Of a stretch of DNA of 64,000 bases, positions 36,934 to 47,340 are shown one piece after another (the first letter of the stretch is position 1; the number at the start of each line of letters is the position of its first letter). Source of the DNA: Aliihoeflea sp. 40Bstr573 (GTDB lineage Bacteria > Pseudomonadota > Alphaproteobacteria > Rhizobiales > Rhizobiaceae); NCBI RefSeq assembly GCF_024105655.1, contig NZ_JAAAMH010000002.1, positions 1 through 64,000 of the forward strand, read 5' to 3'. The notes under the pieces were generated by a model that had not been told where the DNA came from, made no database searches, and saw only the letters and a program-made list of their open reading frames with translations. The translations under genes and the position numbers were made by a program.

Positions 36934-38400
36934 GTGAAAGCCCAGCCAGAAGCCTCACATTTCATCAACGGCCGCTTCGTCGAGGACGACGGCGGACGCG
37001 AGATCGAGGTGATCTACCCCGCCACCGGCGAGGTGATCGCGAAGCTTCACGCCGCGACCTCCAACATCGTCGAGCTGGCGGTCGAAGCGGCCCGCTCGGC
37101 GCAGGGCGAATGGGCGCGCCTCAAGCCGATCGAGCGCGGGCGCATCCTGCGCAAGGCGGCCGATCTCCTGCGCGCCCGCAACGAGGAGCTGTCGCGCCTC
37201 GAGACGCTCGACACCGGCAAGCCCATTCAGGAAACGCTGGTCGCCGACGCCTCGTCGGCCGCCGACGCGCTCGAATATCTCGGCTCGGTCGTTACCGGCT
37301 TCAACGGCGAATACATCGAACTCGGGGGTCCCTTCGCCTATACGCGCCGCGAGCCGCTCGGCGTGTGCGTCGGCATCGGCGCGTGGAACTATCCGATCCA
37401 GATCGCGGCATGGAAGTCCGCCCCGGCCCTCGCAATGGGCAACGCGATGGTGTTCAAGCCGTCCGAAACGACGCCCCTCTCCGCCCTTGCGCTCGCCGAA
37501 CTTTACATCGAGGCGGGTCTTCCCGCCGGCCTCTTCAACGTCGTGCAAGGTTACGGCGATGTCGGCGCCGCCCTCGTTTCCCACGAGCATGTCGACAAGG
37601 TCTCGCTCACCGGCTCGGTGCCGACCGGCAAGAAGGTGATGGCCCTCGCGGGCGAGCACATGAAGCACGCGACGATGGAACTGGGCGGAAAGTCGCCGCT
37701 CATCGTCTTCGACGACGCGCATCTGGAAAACGCCATCGGCGGCGCGATGCTGGGCAACTTCTATTCCACCGGCCAGGTCTGCTCCAACGGCACGCGCGTC
37801 TTCGTTCAGGACGGCGTCTACGACCGCTTTCTCGACCGTCTCGCCCAGCGCGCCAAGACCATCCGCCTCGGCGATCCGCTCGCCATGGATACCCAGATGG
37901 GACCGATGGCGAGCCGGGCCCAATTCGACAAGGTGATGGAATACATCCGCATCGGCCGCGACGAGGATGGCGCCCGCCTCCTCACCGGTGGTGGTGCACC
38001 CACGATGCAGGGATTCGAGAACGGCAACTTCATCGAGCCGACCGTCTTCGCCGACGTCACCGACCAGATGCGCATTGCGCGCGAGGAGATCTTCGGCCCG
38101 GTGATGAGCGTGCTGCGCTTTTCCAGCGAGGACGAGGTGATCGGCCGCGCAAACGATACGCCATTTGGCCTCGCCGCCGGCGTCTTCACCGCCGATCTTT
38201 CGCGCGGCCACCGCGTCGTCGGCCAGTTGCAGGCCGGCACCTGCTGGATCAACGCCTACAACCTCACGCCGGTCGAAATGCCCTTCGGCGGGGTCAAGCA
38301 ATCGGGCATCGGCCGCGAGAATGCGCTCGCCGCGCTCGGCCACTACAGCCAGGTCAAGTCGGTCTATGTCGAGACGGGGGACGTTGCGTCACCTTATTGA
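36934..38400 (+). CDS. betB: Betaine aldehyde dehydrogenase
   Basis: A 488-residue NAD(P)-dependent aldehyde dehydrogenase that converts betaine aldehyde to glycine betaine. Cofactor region [20 protein letters not shown] and [12 protein letters not shown]; catalytic Glu in [12 protein letters not shown] and catalytic Cys in [12 protein letters not shown]; the [21 protein letters not shown] segment is typical of BADH. The start is GTG 36934 with AAGGAG 6 nt upstream. It is the last gene of the betI-betC-betA-x-betB operon. Confidence 0.96.
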   Translation: MKAQPEASHFINGRFVEDDGGREIEVIYPATGEVIAKLHAATSNIVELAVEAARSAQGEWARLKPIERGRILRKAADLLRARNEELSRLETLDTGKPIQETLVADASSAADALEYLGSVVTGFNGEYIELGGPFAYTRREPLGVCVGIGAWNYPIQIAAWKSAPALAMGNAMVFKPSETTPLSALALAELYIEAGLPAGLFNVVQGYGDVGAALVSHEHVDKVSLTGSVPTGKKVMALAGEHMKHATMELGGKSPLIVFDDAHLENAIGGAMLGNFYSTGQVCSNGTRVFVQDGVYDRFLDRLAQRAKTIRLGDPLAMDTQMGPMASRAQFDKVMEYIRIGRDEDGARLLTGGGAPTMQGFENGNFIEPTVFADVTDQMRIAREEIFGPVMSVLRFSSEDEVIGRANDTPFGLAAGVFTADLSRGHRVVGQLQAGTCWINAYNLTPVEMPFGGVKQSGIGRENALAALGHYSQVKSVYVETGDVASPY

Positions 38401-38477
38401 CGCGTCGATTTCGCGCGAATGGCTGAGCCGGCCCTTGCGGGCTTCTGCAACCCCGGCTATAAGCCCGCCGTCGGTCG

Positions 38478-38554
38478 CGGAGTGTAGCGCAGCCTGGTAG
38501 CGCACCTCGTTCGGGACGAGGGGGTCGCAGGTTCAAATCCTGCCACTCCGACCA
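38478..38554 (+). tRNA. tRNA-Pro (anticodon CGG)
   Basis: A 77-nt cloverleaf with acceptor stem CGGAGTG/CACTCCG, D-arm GCGCAGCCTGGTAGCGC, anticodon stem CCTCG/CGAGG around loop TTCGGGA (anticodon CGG), T-arm GCAGGTTCAAATCCTGC, and encoded ACCA end. It follows betB by 77 bp. Confidence 0.95.
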
Positions 38555-38689
38555 TCGACACACAGCCATGCAGCCCCGAGCATGGCATTTTTTCCCGAAA
38601 GCTCCTATATTGTATCGATGACGGCTCATCGTCGTCCATTCGACCCGGTATTCTGCTCGGTCGGCTCCAACCGAGAGGTGTTTCCGGAA

Positions 38690-38914
38690 GTGTCTGATCT
38701 ATCCAATCCCGTCTTCAAGACGACCAAGCCGTCCCCGTCCGCCAAGGCCGACATCACGACGGCGGCTGCGCGCTCGATCATTGATGACGAGGTCACTGCA
38801 CGCGAAAAGAAGACCGCGCGCCTGCAGCTTTTGCGCATGGAAAAAGAGGCCGCTGAGGCCAAGGAACCGGCGCCTGCGAAGCCGAAGAAGGCCGCGAAGA
38901 AAATAAAGGTTTGA
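38690..38914 (+). CDS. Small charged hypothetical protein
   Basis: A 74-residue protein, Lys/Ala/Glu-rich, with a helical middle (SIIDDEVTAREKKTARLQLLRMEKEAAEA) and a basic C-terminus (KPKKAAKKIKV) like histone-H1-type tails. I recognise no named family. The start is uncertain: GTG at 38690 has GAGAGG about 11 nt upstream, and an ATG at 38618 would give 24 more residues. It lies between tRNA-Pro and the cold-shock gene. Confidence 0.55.
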   Translation: MSDLSNPVFKTTKPSPSAKADITTAAARSIIDDEVTAREKKTARLQLLRMEKEAAEAKEPAPAKPKKAAKKIKV

Positions 38915-39067
38915 CTTTTTGGGCTCACGGCCCCACTTTCTGTGTATCGATCTTGCTAGAAGATATTTGTTTTGCGCCACGGCGCCTGCGACGAACGTCC
39001 CTCCCATAATCGATCTAAACGGCCCATCAGGGCTAAATTCTACACGAGCGATTCCAAGGAGATCGTT

Positions 39068-39277
39068 ATGCCTACAGGTACCGTTAAGTGGTTCAATTCG
39101 ACCAAGGGTTTCGGTTTCATTGAGCCCGAGCAGGGCGGTGGCGACGTCTTCGTCCACATTTCGGCCGTCGAGCGTTCGGGCATGAATGGCCTCAACGAAG
39201 GCCAGAAGATTTCGTTCGAAATCGTCCAGGACCGTCGTTCGGGCAAGAATTCGGCCGAAAACCTCAAGGCCGTCTAA
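39068..39277 (+). CDS. cspA: Cold-shock protein (CspA family)
   Basis: A 69-residue cold-shock domain protein with RNP1 (KGFGFIEP) and RNP2 (VFVHISAV), an RNA chaperone acting on single-stranded nucleic acids. The start [17 protein letters not shown] is the canonical N-terminus, with AAGGAG upstream. About 150 bp of non-coding DNA precede it, room for a long 5' leader such as Csp mRNAs often have. It ends well before the terminator at 39405-39432. Confidence 0.96.
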   Translation: MPTGTVKWFNSTKGFGFIEPEQGGGDVFVHISAVERSGMNGLNEGQKISFEIVQDRRSGKNSAENLKAV

Positions 39278-39404
39278 TAGAATTCGGCCGGCGTCGCGCC
39301 ACGCGCATCCTGGATGCGCGACGAGCATGCTCAGACGCCGTCGATATGCCTGATCGGAATTGCTGACCACGGATGTACTGGCAGCACGTTTCCTCAGGCT
39401 ACGT

Positions 39405-39432
39405 AAAGGTCGGGTTCAGCCCGGCCTTTTTT
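39405..39432 (+). terminator. Rho-independent terminator downstream of cspA
   Basis: AAAGGTCGGG (39405-39414), loop TTCAG, CCCGGCCTTT (39420-39429) with one G-T pair, running into TTTTTT. It is 127 bp after the cspA stop, so the transcript has a fairly long 3' tail. Confidence 0.75.
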
Positions 39433-39543
39433 GTGTCTTGCAGCTTTTCCCGATTTCCGCCGCGTCCCTCCGTTTCTGATGGCATGATCGCTGCGATCTG
39501 TCACACTGGGGACCGGAGCCGCTTCGGCTCGGAGGAATCCCCC

Positions 39544-39648
39544 ATGAAGCAAGTGCGCCTTTCCGCTTTCGAGTGGGTGCTGGGCGGCATCGCTGCCGCA
39601 ACGCTCGGCTCTTTCCTCTACATCTTCCTCACCAGCATGCACTGGTAA
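39544..39648 (+). CDS. Possible 34-residue membrane microprotein
   Basis: ATG 39544 has GGAGGAA about 6 nt upstream and opens MKQVRLSAFEWVLGGIAAAT, continuing as a single hydrophobic span ending in FLTSMHW. Size and span fit a small inner-membrane protein. The frame is open for a further 57 codons upstream, and codon evidence is thin at this length. Confidence 0.4.
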   Translation: MKQVRLSAFEWVLGGIAAATLGSFLYIFLTSMHW

Positions 39649-39718
39649 CTCGGCGCGGACGGCATGGATTCGCTAATCGGACTGCCATGAAAGCACCGCA
39701 AATTTGCCGGAATCAATG

Positions 39719-39735
39719 TTGACTTTTTAAGTCAA
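39719..39735 (+). promoter_or_regulatory. RirA-type iron-responsive operator (TGA-N9-TCA)
   Basis: TTGACTT-TTT-AAGTCAA is a perfect inverted repeat containing TGA-N9-TCA (39720-39734), the IRO box bound by RirA in Rhizobium/Agrobacterium. It lies 118 bp upstream of the TonB receptor start and its TTGACT could double as the -35. An overlapping AAGTTAACTT palindrome follows at 39734-39743. Iron repression of the receptor is predicted. Confidence 0.65.
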
Positions 39736-39852
39736 GTTAACTTATCACCGACGAAGCCGGTTGCGCGACTATGCGCGCCCGGCCGACAGCCACCGCGACT
39801 TCTGTTTCGCCGGCAGCCAACTCCCGAAACAGTCGAGTCACGAGAGATCACC

Positions 39853-42057
39853 ATGGCAGCGCGCCACGGCATGGCCGTCCTTCTTGCATGTTCAACCATC
39901 TTCACGCCGCTTGCGGCTGGCGTCGTCCTCGCCCAGTCGACCGACGACCAGATCGACGCCGGCTACACGGCGCTGCGCGAAATAATCGTCCAAGGTGGTC
40001 GGCGGGCCAGTCCCAACCCGGTCGCCGATACGCCGCTCGCCTCCAGCGTCGAGCGTTCGGAGATCGAGAGCCGGCAGATCACCAGCATCGAGGATCTGGG
40101 CCGCAGTCTCGAGCCGGGCGTCGGGTTCAATCGCGCCACCGGCGCGGTGAACATCAGGGGGCTGGAGGGACCACGCGTGCTGACGATGATCGACGGCATT
40201 CCGGTCCCGTACCTCGCCGATGCAACGCGCGGTGCATCCGGCGGCGTCGATCTGTTCGATTTCACCTCGCTGTCGGGCGTGGACATCGTGCGCGGGTCGG
40301 ATTCGAGCAGGGCCGGCCCCGGGGCGCTCGGCGGCGTGCTCGGCCTGCGAACGCTCGAACCGGACGATCTCATCCGCAATGGACGCTCCTGGGGCGGTTT
40401 CACCTCGCTGACCTATGACGGATCTGATCGCAGCTTGCGGCCATCGGTGGCTCTGGCCCGCCGGGCGGGCGATACCTCCGTCCTTCTCCAGGGCTCCTAT
40501 GCCCGCGGCAACGAGCGTGAGAACAAGGGGTCGCTCGACACGTACGGCTCCGCCCGCACGCTTCCCAACCCGTCCGATTTCGACCAGCACAATCTGATCT
40601 TCAAGCTGCGGCACGAGCTTGATGGCGGCCACCGGATCGGCCTGACCGCGGAGCGCTTCCGGCGCGAACGCGAAACCGACTCGCGGACCAATCAGGGAAC
40701 CACAGCGCGCGACAATTTCCGGCCGGGTGACTACACCGCGCTTGAAGAGGGCGCGCGCGACCGGGTCTCGCTCGATTACGCCTATGATGGCGGCGGGATC
40801 TTCGATAGCGCGGCCGCCTCGCTCTACTGGCTCGATCAGCAGCGCGGCACGGGATATGAGGGCTTCCGCTCCGTCTCCGTCGTCGGCCCGATCACCCGGC
40901 TCAACACCTATGACGAGACGACGGTCGGCATTGTCGGTTCCGGCGAGAAGCTGTTCGACACGGGGCGCCTGACGCATCGCCTGGTCATGGGCCTCGATCT
41001 TTCCGGATCGACGTCGGAGCAATATTCGGCTGGAACGGACAACTGCTCGGTGCGCTTCGAATCCGCCTGCAATTTCCTCCACACCAATCAGGCGGACGAG
41101 CCGAGGATCGACAGCAGGAAAGTCGGGCTTTTCGTCGACGATGAAATCGGCTTCGGCGACAGCGGCATCTACCTTACTCCGGGTGCGCGCCTGGATTGGG
41201 TAGAGCGCACGCCGGAAATGACCGACGCTTTCGCGCGTAACGCTACCCGCCCCGCTCTTCCCGGTTCGTTCTCCGATTCTGCGGTTTCGCCGAAGCTCAG
41301 GCTCGGCTACCGGCCGAACGAGCTCACTGAATTCTACGGCCAGTGGGCAATGGGCTTCCGTGCGCCGACATCGGGCGAGCTCTACAGCAATTTCGGCGGA
41401 CCCGGCACATATCTGCGTCGCGGCAATGCGAACCTCGTCTCGGAAACGAGCCAGGGCTTCGAGATCGGCGCCCGCTTCGGCGACGACGACTTCTCCTTCC
41501 GCACCAGCCTGTTCCACAACAGCTACCGCAACTTCATCGATGCGGAACTCGCCGCCGAACAGAACCGCAGGGTCTATCCGTTCGGCATCACCGAATTTCG
41601 CAATATCGACCGTGTGCGCATTTCCGGTTTCGAGCTGAGTGCCCACAAGCGATTCCTCAGCGGCCTGCACATTGGCGGCTCGCTGGCCTATGCGCGCGGC
41701 GAGAACCTTGCCACCGGCACCGGGCTCGGTTCGGTCGCACCGGTCAAGGGCGTGGTCAATGTCGGCTATGCTGCCGAGAACTGGGGCACCGATCTGACCT
41801 TCATCGGCGTCCAGGGAGTCTCAGACAATTCGGACGCCACCTTCAAGGCGCCGGGCTACGGCATCGTCGACGTCACGGCATGGTGGAAGCCTGAGCAACT
41901 GGAGGGCTTCACCATTCGCGGCGGGGTCAACAATCTCTTCGACCGGGAATATTACGACGCGATCAATGTGCGAAACTCATCGCCCACCCTCGCCAACCGC
42001 AGCTACTTCTCCGAGCCGGGCCGGCATTTCAAGGTGTCGCTCGCCAAGGAGTTCTGA
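39853..42057 (+). CDS. TonB-dependent outer-membrane receptor (heme/hemoprotein type)
   Basis: The 734-residue receptor has a signal peptide (MAVLLACSTIFTPLAAGVVLAQ), a TonB-box-like EIIVQ at about 43, and a plug domain (about 55-170) with GAVNIRGLEGPRVLTMIDGIPVP and VDIVRGSDSSRAGPGALGG. The 22-strand barrel ends in the terminal Phe of HFKVSLAKEF. The plug and the FRAPTSGELYSNFGG segment resemble HmuR/HasR/transferrin-type receptors, so heme or a hemoprotein is the likeliest ligand. No heme ABC transporter genes are adjacent. Iron control is expected from the upstream TGA-N9-TCA box. Confidence 0.88.
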   Translation: MAARHGMAVLLACSTIFTPLAAGVVLAQSTDDQIDAGYTALREIIVQGGRRASPNPVADTPLASSVERSEIESRQITSIEDLGRSLEPGVGFNRATGAVNIRGLEGPRVLTMIDGIPVPYLADATRGASGGVDLFDFTSLSGVDIVRGSDSSRAGPGALGGVLGLRTLEPDDLIRNGRSWGGFTSLTYDGSDRSLRPSVALARRAGDTSVLLQGSYARGNERENKGSLDTYGSARTLPNPSDFDQHNLIFKLRHELDGGHRIGLTAERFRRERETDSRTNQGTTARDNFRPGDYTALEEGARDRVSLDYAYDGGGIFDSAAASLYWLDQQRGTGYEGFRSVSVVGPITRLNTYDETTVGIVGSGEKLFDTGRLTHRLVMGLDLSGSTSEQYSAGTDNCSVRFESACNFLHTNQADEPRIDSRKVGLFVDDEIGFGDSGIYLTPGARLDWVERTPEMTDAFARNATRPALPGSFSDSAVSPKLRLGYRPNELTEFYGQWAMGFRAPTSGELYSNFGGPGTYLRRGNANLVSETSQGFEIGARFGDDDFSFRTSLFHNSYRNFIDAELAAEQNRRVYPFGITEFRNIDRVRISGFELSAHKRFLSGLHIGGSLAYARGENLATGTGLGSVAPVKGVVNVGYAAENWGTDLTFIGVQGVSDNSDATFKAPGYGIVDVTAWWKPEQLEGFTIRGGVNNLFDREYYDAINVRNSSPTLANRSYFSEPGRHFKVSLAKEF

Positions 42058-42063
42058 TCCGGG

Positions 42064-42084
42064 CCCGCAATCATGCGGGTTGTT
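42064..42084 (+). terminator. Short hairpin after the TonB receptor gene
   Basis: CCCGCA (42064-42069), loop ATCA, TGCGGG (42074-42079), followed by TTGTT. It begins 6 bp after the receptor stop. The T-run is interrupted. Confidence 0.45.
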
Positions 42085-42108
42085 CGACCATCCGAGGAGG
42101 GTGATTGG

Positions 42109-43017
42109 TCAGTGGACGCTGCTGGCCGGCATGACATGCGGCGCATCGCCATAGGCCATGTCGGTCTGCGTGTCGGCCAACGGCGCCCCTAGCCGGGCGA
42201 GGAAGCCCTGCACCGCCGCCGCGCCGCCCTTGCGGATCAGGTTCAGATGGTTGCCGTCCGGAACCACGACCAGCGAGGCGTGGTCCGCGTTGATCGACGC
42301 CAGCCGCTCGGCAAAGCGTGCCGGTGTGATCTGGTCCTTGCCGCCGGCGAGGATCAGGATCGGCGCGTCGACATTGCCGATGCGCGAGCGCGTGTCGAAT
42401 TTGGTGCGCACCAGCCATTCGGGCACCTGCGAGAATTGCTGGCGCACCGCGTCGCCGAATGTCGTGAAAGGCGCCTCGAGCACGAGGCCCAGCGTCTCGG
42501 CGCGCGCGGCAACGTAGCTCGCGACGCCCGTTCCCATCGAATAGCCGTAGATGATGACGCCGCTTGGCGCGAGGTCGTCGACGGCGATGCGCTCCATCAT
42601 CGCCGACGCGTCGGCATACAGCATCGTCTCGCTCGGCAGCCCCGGATTGCCGCCATAGCCGCGATAGCCCGTCAGGAGCAGGCCATAGCCCTCTTCCGCG
42701 ATCGCCGTCAGGTGGCGCGGCTTGTAGATGATGTCACCCAGCCGGTCCGGGAAATAGACGATCAGCGGCTTGCCGGGCTGCGGCGCAAAGTAATAGGAGC
42801 GCAGCTTCAGCCCGTCGGACGCGGTCAGTTCGATCGGCTCGAGCTTCAGCTTGCTGTCGAATTTCAGGATATCGAGCGCCAGCCGGTCGCGGAAAAGCAC
42901 ATATTCGGGAACGGTGTGCGCAGCGGTTGCCCAGGCGGCGACGAGAAGCATGATCAGCGTGGCAAAGACCCGCGCCTGCTTCCTGCGTTTTCCCTTCCGC
43001 ATGATCATCCCGGCCAC
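42109..43017 (-). CDS. Alpha/beta hydrolase with N-terminal membrane anchor
   Basis: The 302-residue protein has a basic N-terminus and a helix (ARVFATLIMLLVAAWATAAHTV), then an alpha/beta-hydrolase domain. The nucleophile elbow is GYSMGTGVASYVAA; the acid is probably in LILAGGKDQITP and the His in VVVPDGNHLNLI. It resembles the BEM46/FrsA-like 'serine aminopeptidase S33' group, often of unknown substrate and facing the periplasm. It is convergent with the TonB receptor and divergent from tadE. Confidence 0.85.
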   Translation of the reverse strand: MAGMIMRKGKRRKQARVFATLIMLLVAAWATAAHTVPEYVLFRDRLALDILKFDSKLKLEPIELTASDGLKLRSYYFAPQPGKPLIVYFPDRLGDIIYKPRHLTAIAEEGYGLLLTGYRGYGGNPGLPSETMLYADASAMMERIAVDDLAPSGVIIYGYSMGTGVASYVAARAETLGLVLEAPFTTFGDAVRQQFSQVPEWLVRTKFDTRSRIGNVDAPILILAGGKDQITPARFAERLASINADHASLVVVPDGNHLNLIRKGGAAAVQGFLARLGAPLADTQTDMAYGDAPHVMPASSVH

Positions 43018-43193
43018 TCACCTCCGTGACGCGATTCGACGCTGCCAAACATCATGTCTCACAATTAGACCGATTTATGGTTACTGCGCGACACATTCTG
43101 TGAGAAGCGCGCACGAAGCTAACGCTGCCGTTGCGTCCGCGCCACAGACGCGTCGGCGCCGCAAACCCTGCCACTACAATTCATGCGTGCATT

Positions 43194-43222
43194 TTGACGA
43201 TTCATTCGCATTTGATTGCAAT
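43194..43222 (+). promoter_or_regulatory. Possible promoter of the tadE/tadG pair
   Basis: TTGACG (43194-43199), 17-bp spacer, TGCAAT (43217-43222), 32 bp before the tadE start. A GATTC (GANTC methylation) site overlaps the spacer. Sequence match only. Confidence 0.35.
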
Positions 43223-43254
43223 CATGACGTGCATTCGAAGCACGGAGACAACCA

Positions 43255-43671
43255 ATGAAATCGCGGTGGGCATGCAATAGGGGAACGGCGGCGGTAGAGT
43301 TCGCAATCCTGTCGCCTATCTATCTGATGTTCCTGTTCGGGATGATCGCCTTCGGCATCTATCTTGGCGCTTCGCATTCGGTGCAGCAGCTTGCGTCCGA
43401 GGCGGCGCGCCTGTCGGTCGCCGGGCTGAGCGAGGCCGAACGTCGCGAGATGGCGCTCGCCTACATCGCCAGCCATTCGCAGGGCTACGGCCTCGTCGAT
43501 CCGGAAAAGCTGGCCATCACCGTTTCGGATAGCCCGTCCGACAATTCGCGCTTCGTGGTCGATCTGCGCTATGACGCGCGGCATCTGCCGATCTGGAACC
43601 TTTTCGACGGCCTCGTCCTGCCCTCGACCACCATCGAGCGCCGCTCGACCGTCCGGGTCGGAGGCGTATGA
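43255..43671 (+). CDS. TadE-like pseudopilin family protein
   Basis: The 138-residue protein has the TadE signature at its N-terminus: RGTAAVEFAILSPIYLMFLFG, a prepilin-like segment with the conserved Glu after the presumed TadV cleavage region, and a single helix. The rest is a periplasmic domain. It overlaps the next gene by 4 bp. TadE/F-type minor pseudopilins support Flp pilus assembly; no other tad/cpa genes lie in the window, so this is an orphan pair. Confidence 0.85.
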   Translation: MKSRWACNRGTAAVEFAILSPIYLMFLFGMIAFGIYLGASHSVQQLASEAARLSVAGLSEAERREMALAYIASHSQGYGLVDPEKLAITVSDSPSDNSRFVVDLRYDARHLPIWNLFDGLVLPSTTIERRSTVRVGGV

Positions 43672-45383
43672 TGCGGCGCGCACTTCTTAGTCTTGCCCGC
43701 GACCGGCGCGGCAACTTCGCCACCATGACGGCGCTGGTCAGCCCTGTGCTGATCGTCGTGGCTGCGCTTGGCGTCGATGCAGGCTCCTTCTTCGTCGAGC
43801 GCCGCAGCGCGCAGAACCTGACCGACCTCGCCGCGATGACCGCCGCCCGCGCACCCGCCCGCGCGGCGCAAGCCGCCGAGGCAGTCTTCGCCGACAATGG
43901 CTTGGAAGACGTCATCATCGTTGCGCTCAACGGCCCGCAACCTGTCGAGGGCGCGCCCGAAGCGAAGAACGCACAGACCAGGCAGGTCACCGTAACGCCG
44001 GGCACCTACTCGCCTGACCCTGACATCCCTGCCGACAACCGCTTCGTTCCCGGCATCGAACCGGCCAACGCCGTGCGTGTCGAACTCAAGACCCGAGCAA
44101 CGCGGTTCTTCTCCGTTTCGCTGGTCGACGCCCCGGTCATCCGCACCTCCGCCGTCGCATCGATGGTGCCGAAGGCGTCCTTTTCCATCGGCTCGCGTCT
44201 TGCAAGCCTGGAGGGCGGCATCGCCAACATGCTGCTGACGCAGCTTCTCGGCTCCAGCATCAGCCTCAACGCGATGGACTACCGCGCGATTCTCGACACC
44301 GATGTCGACCTTCTCGCTTTTTCCGAAGCGCTCGGCGTCCAGGCGAAGTTGACCGCCGCCACCTATGACGAGCTGCTGAGCGCGGACGTCGCCATGCGCG
44401 ATGTCCTGCGCGCGCTCTCACAGACGCCCGGCGTCGGCCTTGCCTCCCGCACAGTCCTTCAGCGCCTCGCCAACGCCGTTCCCGCGGCTCGAGAACTGCC
44501 GCTGCGCAAGCTTCTCGATCCGGGCATGCTGGAGGTCGTGCGCATTGATGGCGTTTCCACCGGTCTCGATGCCGGCGTCGGCGCCGTCCAGCTTCTCAAC
44601 GCGGCCGCAGCCCTTGCCAACGGCGCCAATCAGGTCGCGCTGGACCTCGGCGGCTCGATCCCTGGCCTTCTCGACCTGACGGCCACCGTCGCGATCGGCG
44701 AGCCGCCGCAGGGCAAGTCCTGGTTCGCGCTCGGCCCGGCCGGCACCATCGTGCGCACGGTCCAGACGCGCATCCGCCTCGATGCGCGCATCGGCCCGCT
44801 GCTGGGCGTCGGCGTTCATGTGCCGCTCTTCGTCGATGTCGCCTATGGCGAAGCCAAGCTGCAATCGGCCTCCTGCCCGACTGGCCGTCCGGACAGCGCC
44901 CGCGCCAGCGTCGAAGCCAGGCCCGGCATCGTCGAACTGCACCTTGCCGATGCCGATACGGCGCGCATGCACGATTTCAGCCGCCTGCCGCGGCTCAGCG
45001 ACGCGCGGCTCCTGCATGTGCCGATCTTGCTGACCGTCAATGGCCGCGCCCATGCGGCAGCAACCAACATGGCGGCCGACACGCTCCAGTTCACCGCCAC
45101 CGACATCTCCGCTGAAACCGTCAAGACCGTGCGGACGCGCAACACGCTCCAGACCCTCTCGGGCTCGCTCCTGTCCAACCTCAGGCTGGAGGTCAAACCG
45201 CTCGGCCTCGGCCTGGGCATCCCGTCCGGCATCACCGGGTCGCTCGGCGGCCTCGTCGGCAACACGCTTGGCGCGGTCGATCCCGTGGTCGACGGCGTCC
45301 TCGCCGCCCTCGGCATCTCGCTCGGCGAAGCCGACATCCGCGTCCACCACGTCGACTGCGGCCGTCCGGTGCTGGTTCAGTGA
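43668..45383 (+). CDS. TadG-like protein (Flp pilus accessory)
   Basis: A 571-residue protein with an N-terminal TadE/TadG-type segment (RDRRGNFATMTALVSPVLIVVAALGVDAGSFFVE) and a large extracytoplasmic region rich in Ala/Leu/Gly. It includes a YGEAKLQSASCPTGRPDSARASVEARPGIVEL stretch and a C-terminal Cys (HHVDCGRPVLVQ). There is no von Willebrand A motif (DxSxS) that I can see, unlike some TadG proteins. It is coupled to tadE and ends 1 bp from the pgm stop on the other strand. Confidence 0.8.
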   Translation: MMRRALLSLARDRRGNFATMTALVSPVLIVVAALGVDAGSFFVERRSAQNLTDLAAMTAARAPARAAQAAEAVFADNGLEDVIIVALNGPQPVEGAPEAKNAQTRQVTVTPGTYSPDPDIPADNRFVPGIEPANAVRVELKTRATRFFSVSLVDAPVIRTSAVASMVPKASFSIGSRLASLEGGIANMLLTQLLGSSISLNAMDYRAILDTDVDLLAFSEALGVQAKLTAATYDELLSADVAMRDVLRALSQTPGVGLASRTVLQRLANAVPAARELPLRKLLDPGMLEVVRIDGVSTGLDAGVGAVQLLNAAAALANGANQVALDLGGSIPGLLDLTATVAIGEPPQGKSWFALGPAGTIVRTVQTRIRLDARIGPLLGVGVHVPLFVDVAYGEAKLQSASCPTGRPDSARASVEARPGIVELHLADADTARMHDFSRLPRLSDARLLHVPILLTVNGRAHAAATNMAADTLQFTATDISAETVKTVRTRNTLQTLSGSLLSNLRLEVKPLGLGLGIPSGITGSLGGLVGNTLGAVDPVVDGVLAALGISLGEADIRVHHVDCGRPVLVQ

Positions 45384-45384
45384 G

Positions 45385-47019
<1,635 letters not shown>

Positions 47020-47198
47020 TCAGTCTCCATTGGTCCGGTCCCGCCTTTTGCCCGCTTTCGGCTTGAATTGCCAGCATCAAGGCGCTGCTGCCGCGCGCTC
47101 CAAACCGACGCATAGCGGTTTCAGTTCCGTCACCTGCGGCGGCTGATTTTGCGCTTTACCTGCAGGGGTCGGCACGATATTCACACATCCGCTCGCAA

Positions 47199-47273
47199 TG
47201 GGGCGTAGCCAAGCGGTAAGGCAGCGGTTTTTGGTACCGCCATTCCCTGGTTCGAATCCAGGCGCCCCAGCCA
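47199..47273 (+). tRNA. tRNA-Gln (anticodon TTG)
   Basis: A 75-nt cloverleaf with acceptor TGGGGCG/CGCCCCA, D-arm GCCAAGCGGTAAGGC, anticodon stem GCGGT/ACCGC around loop TTTTGGT (anticodon TTG), T-arm CCTGGTTCGAATCCAGG and encoded GCCA. It precedes the DegT-type aminotransferase by 67 bp. Confidence 0.95.
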
Positions 47274-47340
47274 CCTCCCGGATGCTCTGCCGCAAATCGG
47301 CACCAAGCCGCCATCCGGCAAGTTCGGATTGACCACGTCC

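Noticed and set aside
38354-38639. Minus frames across tRNA-Pro (AGFEPATPSSRTRCATR-type and WQDLNLRPPRPERGALP-type)
   Set aside because: Antisense-tRNA artefacts with no gene context.
39892-41670. 592-codon minus frame opposite the TonB receptor
   Set aside because: Long only because of high GC at third positions; receptor motifs on the plus strand are decisive.
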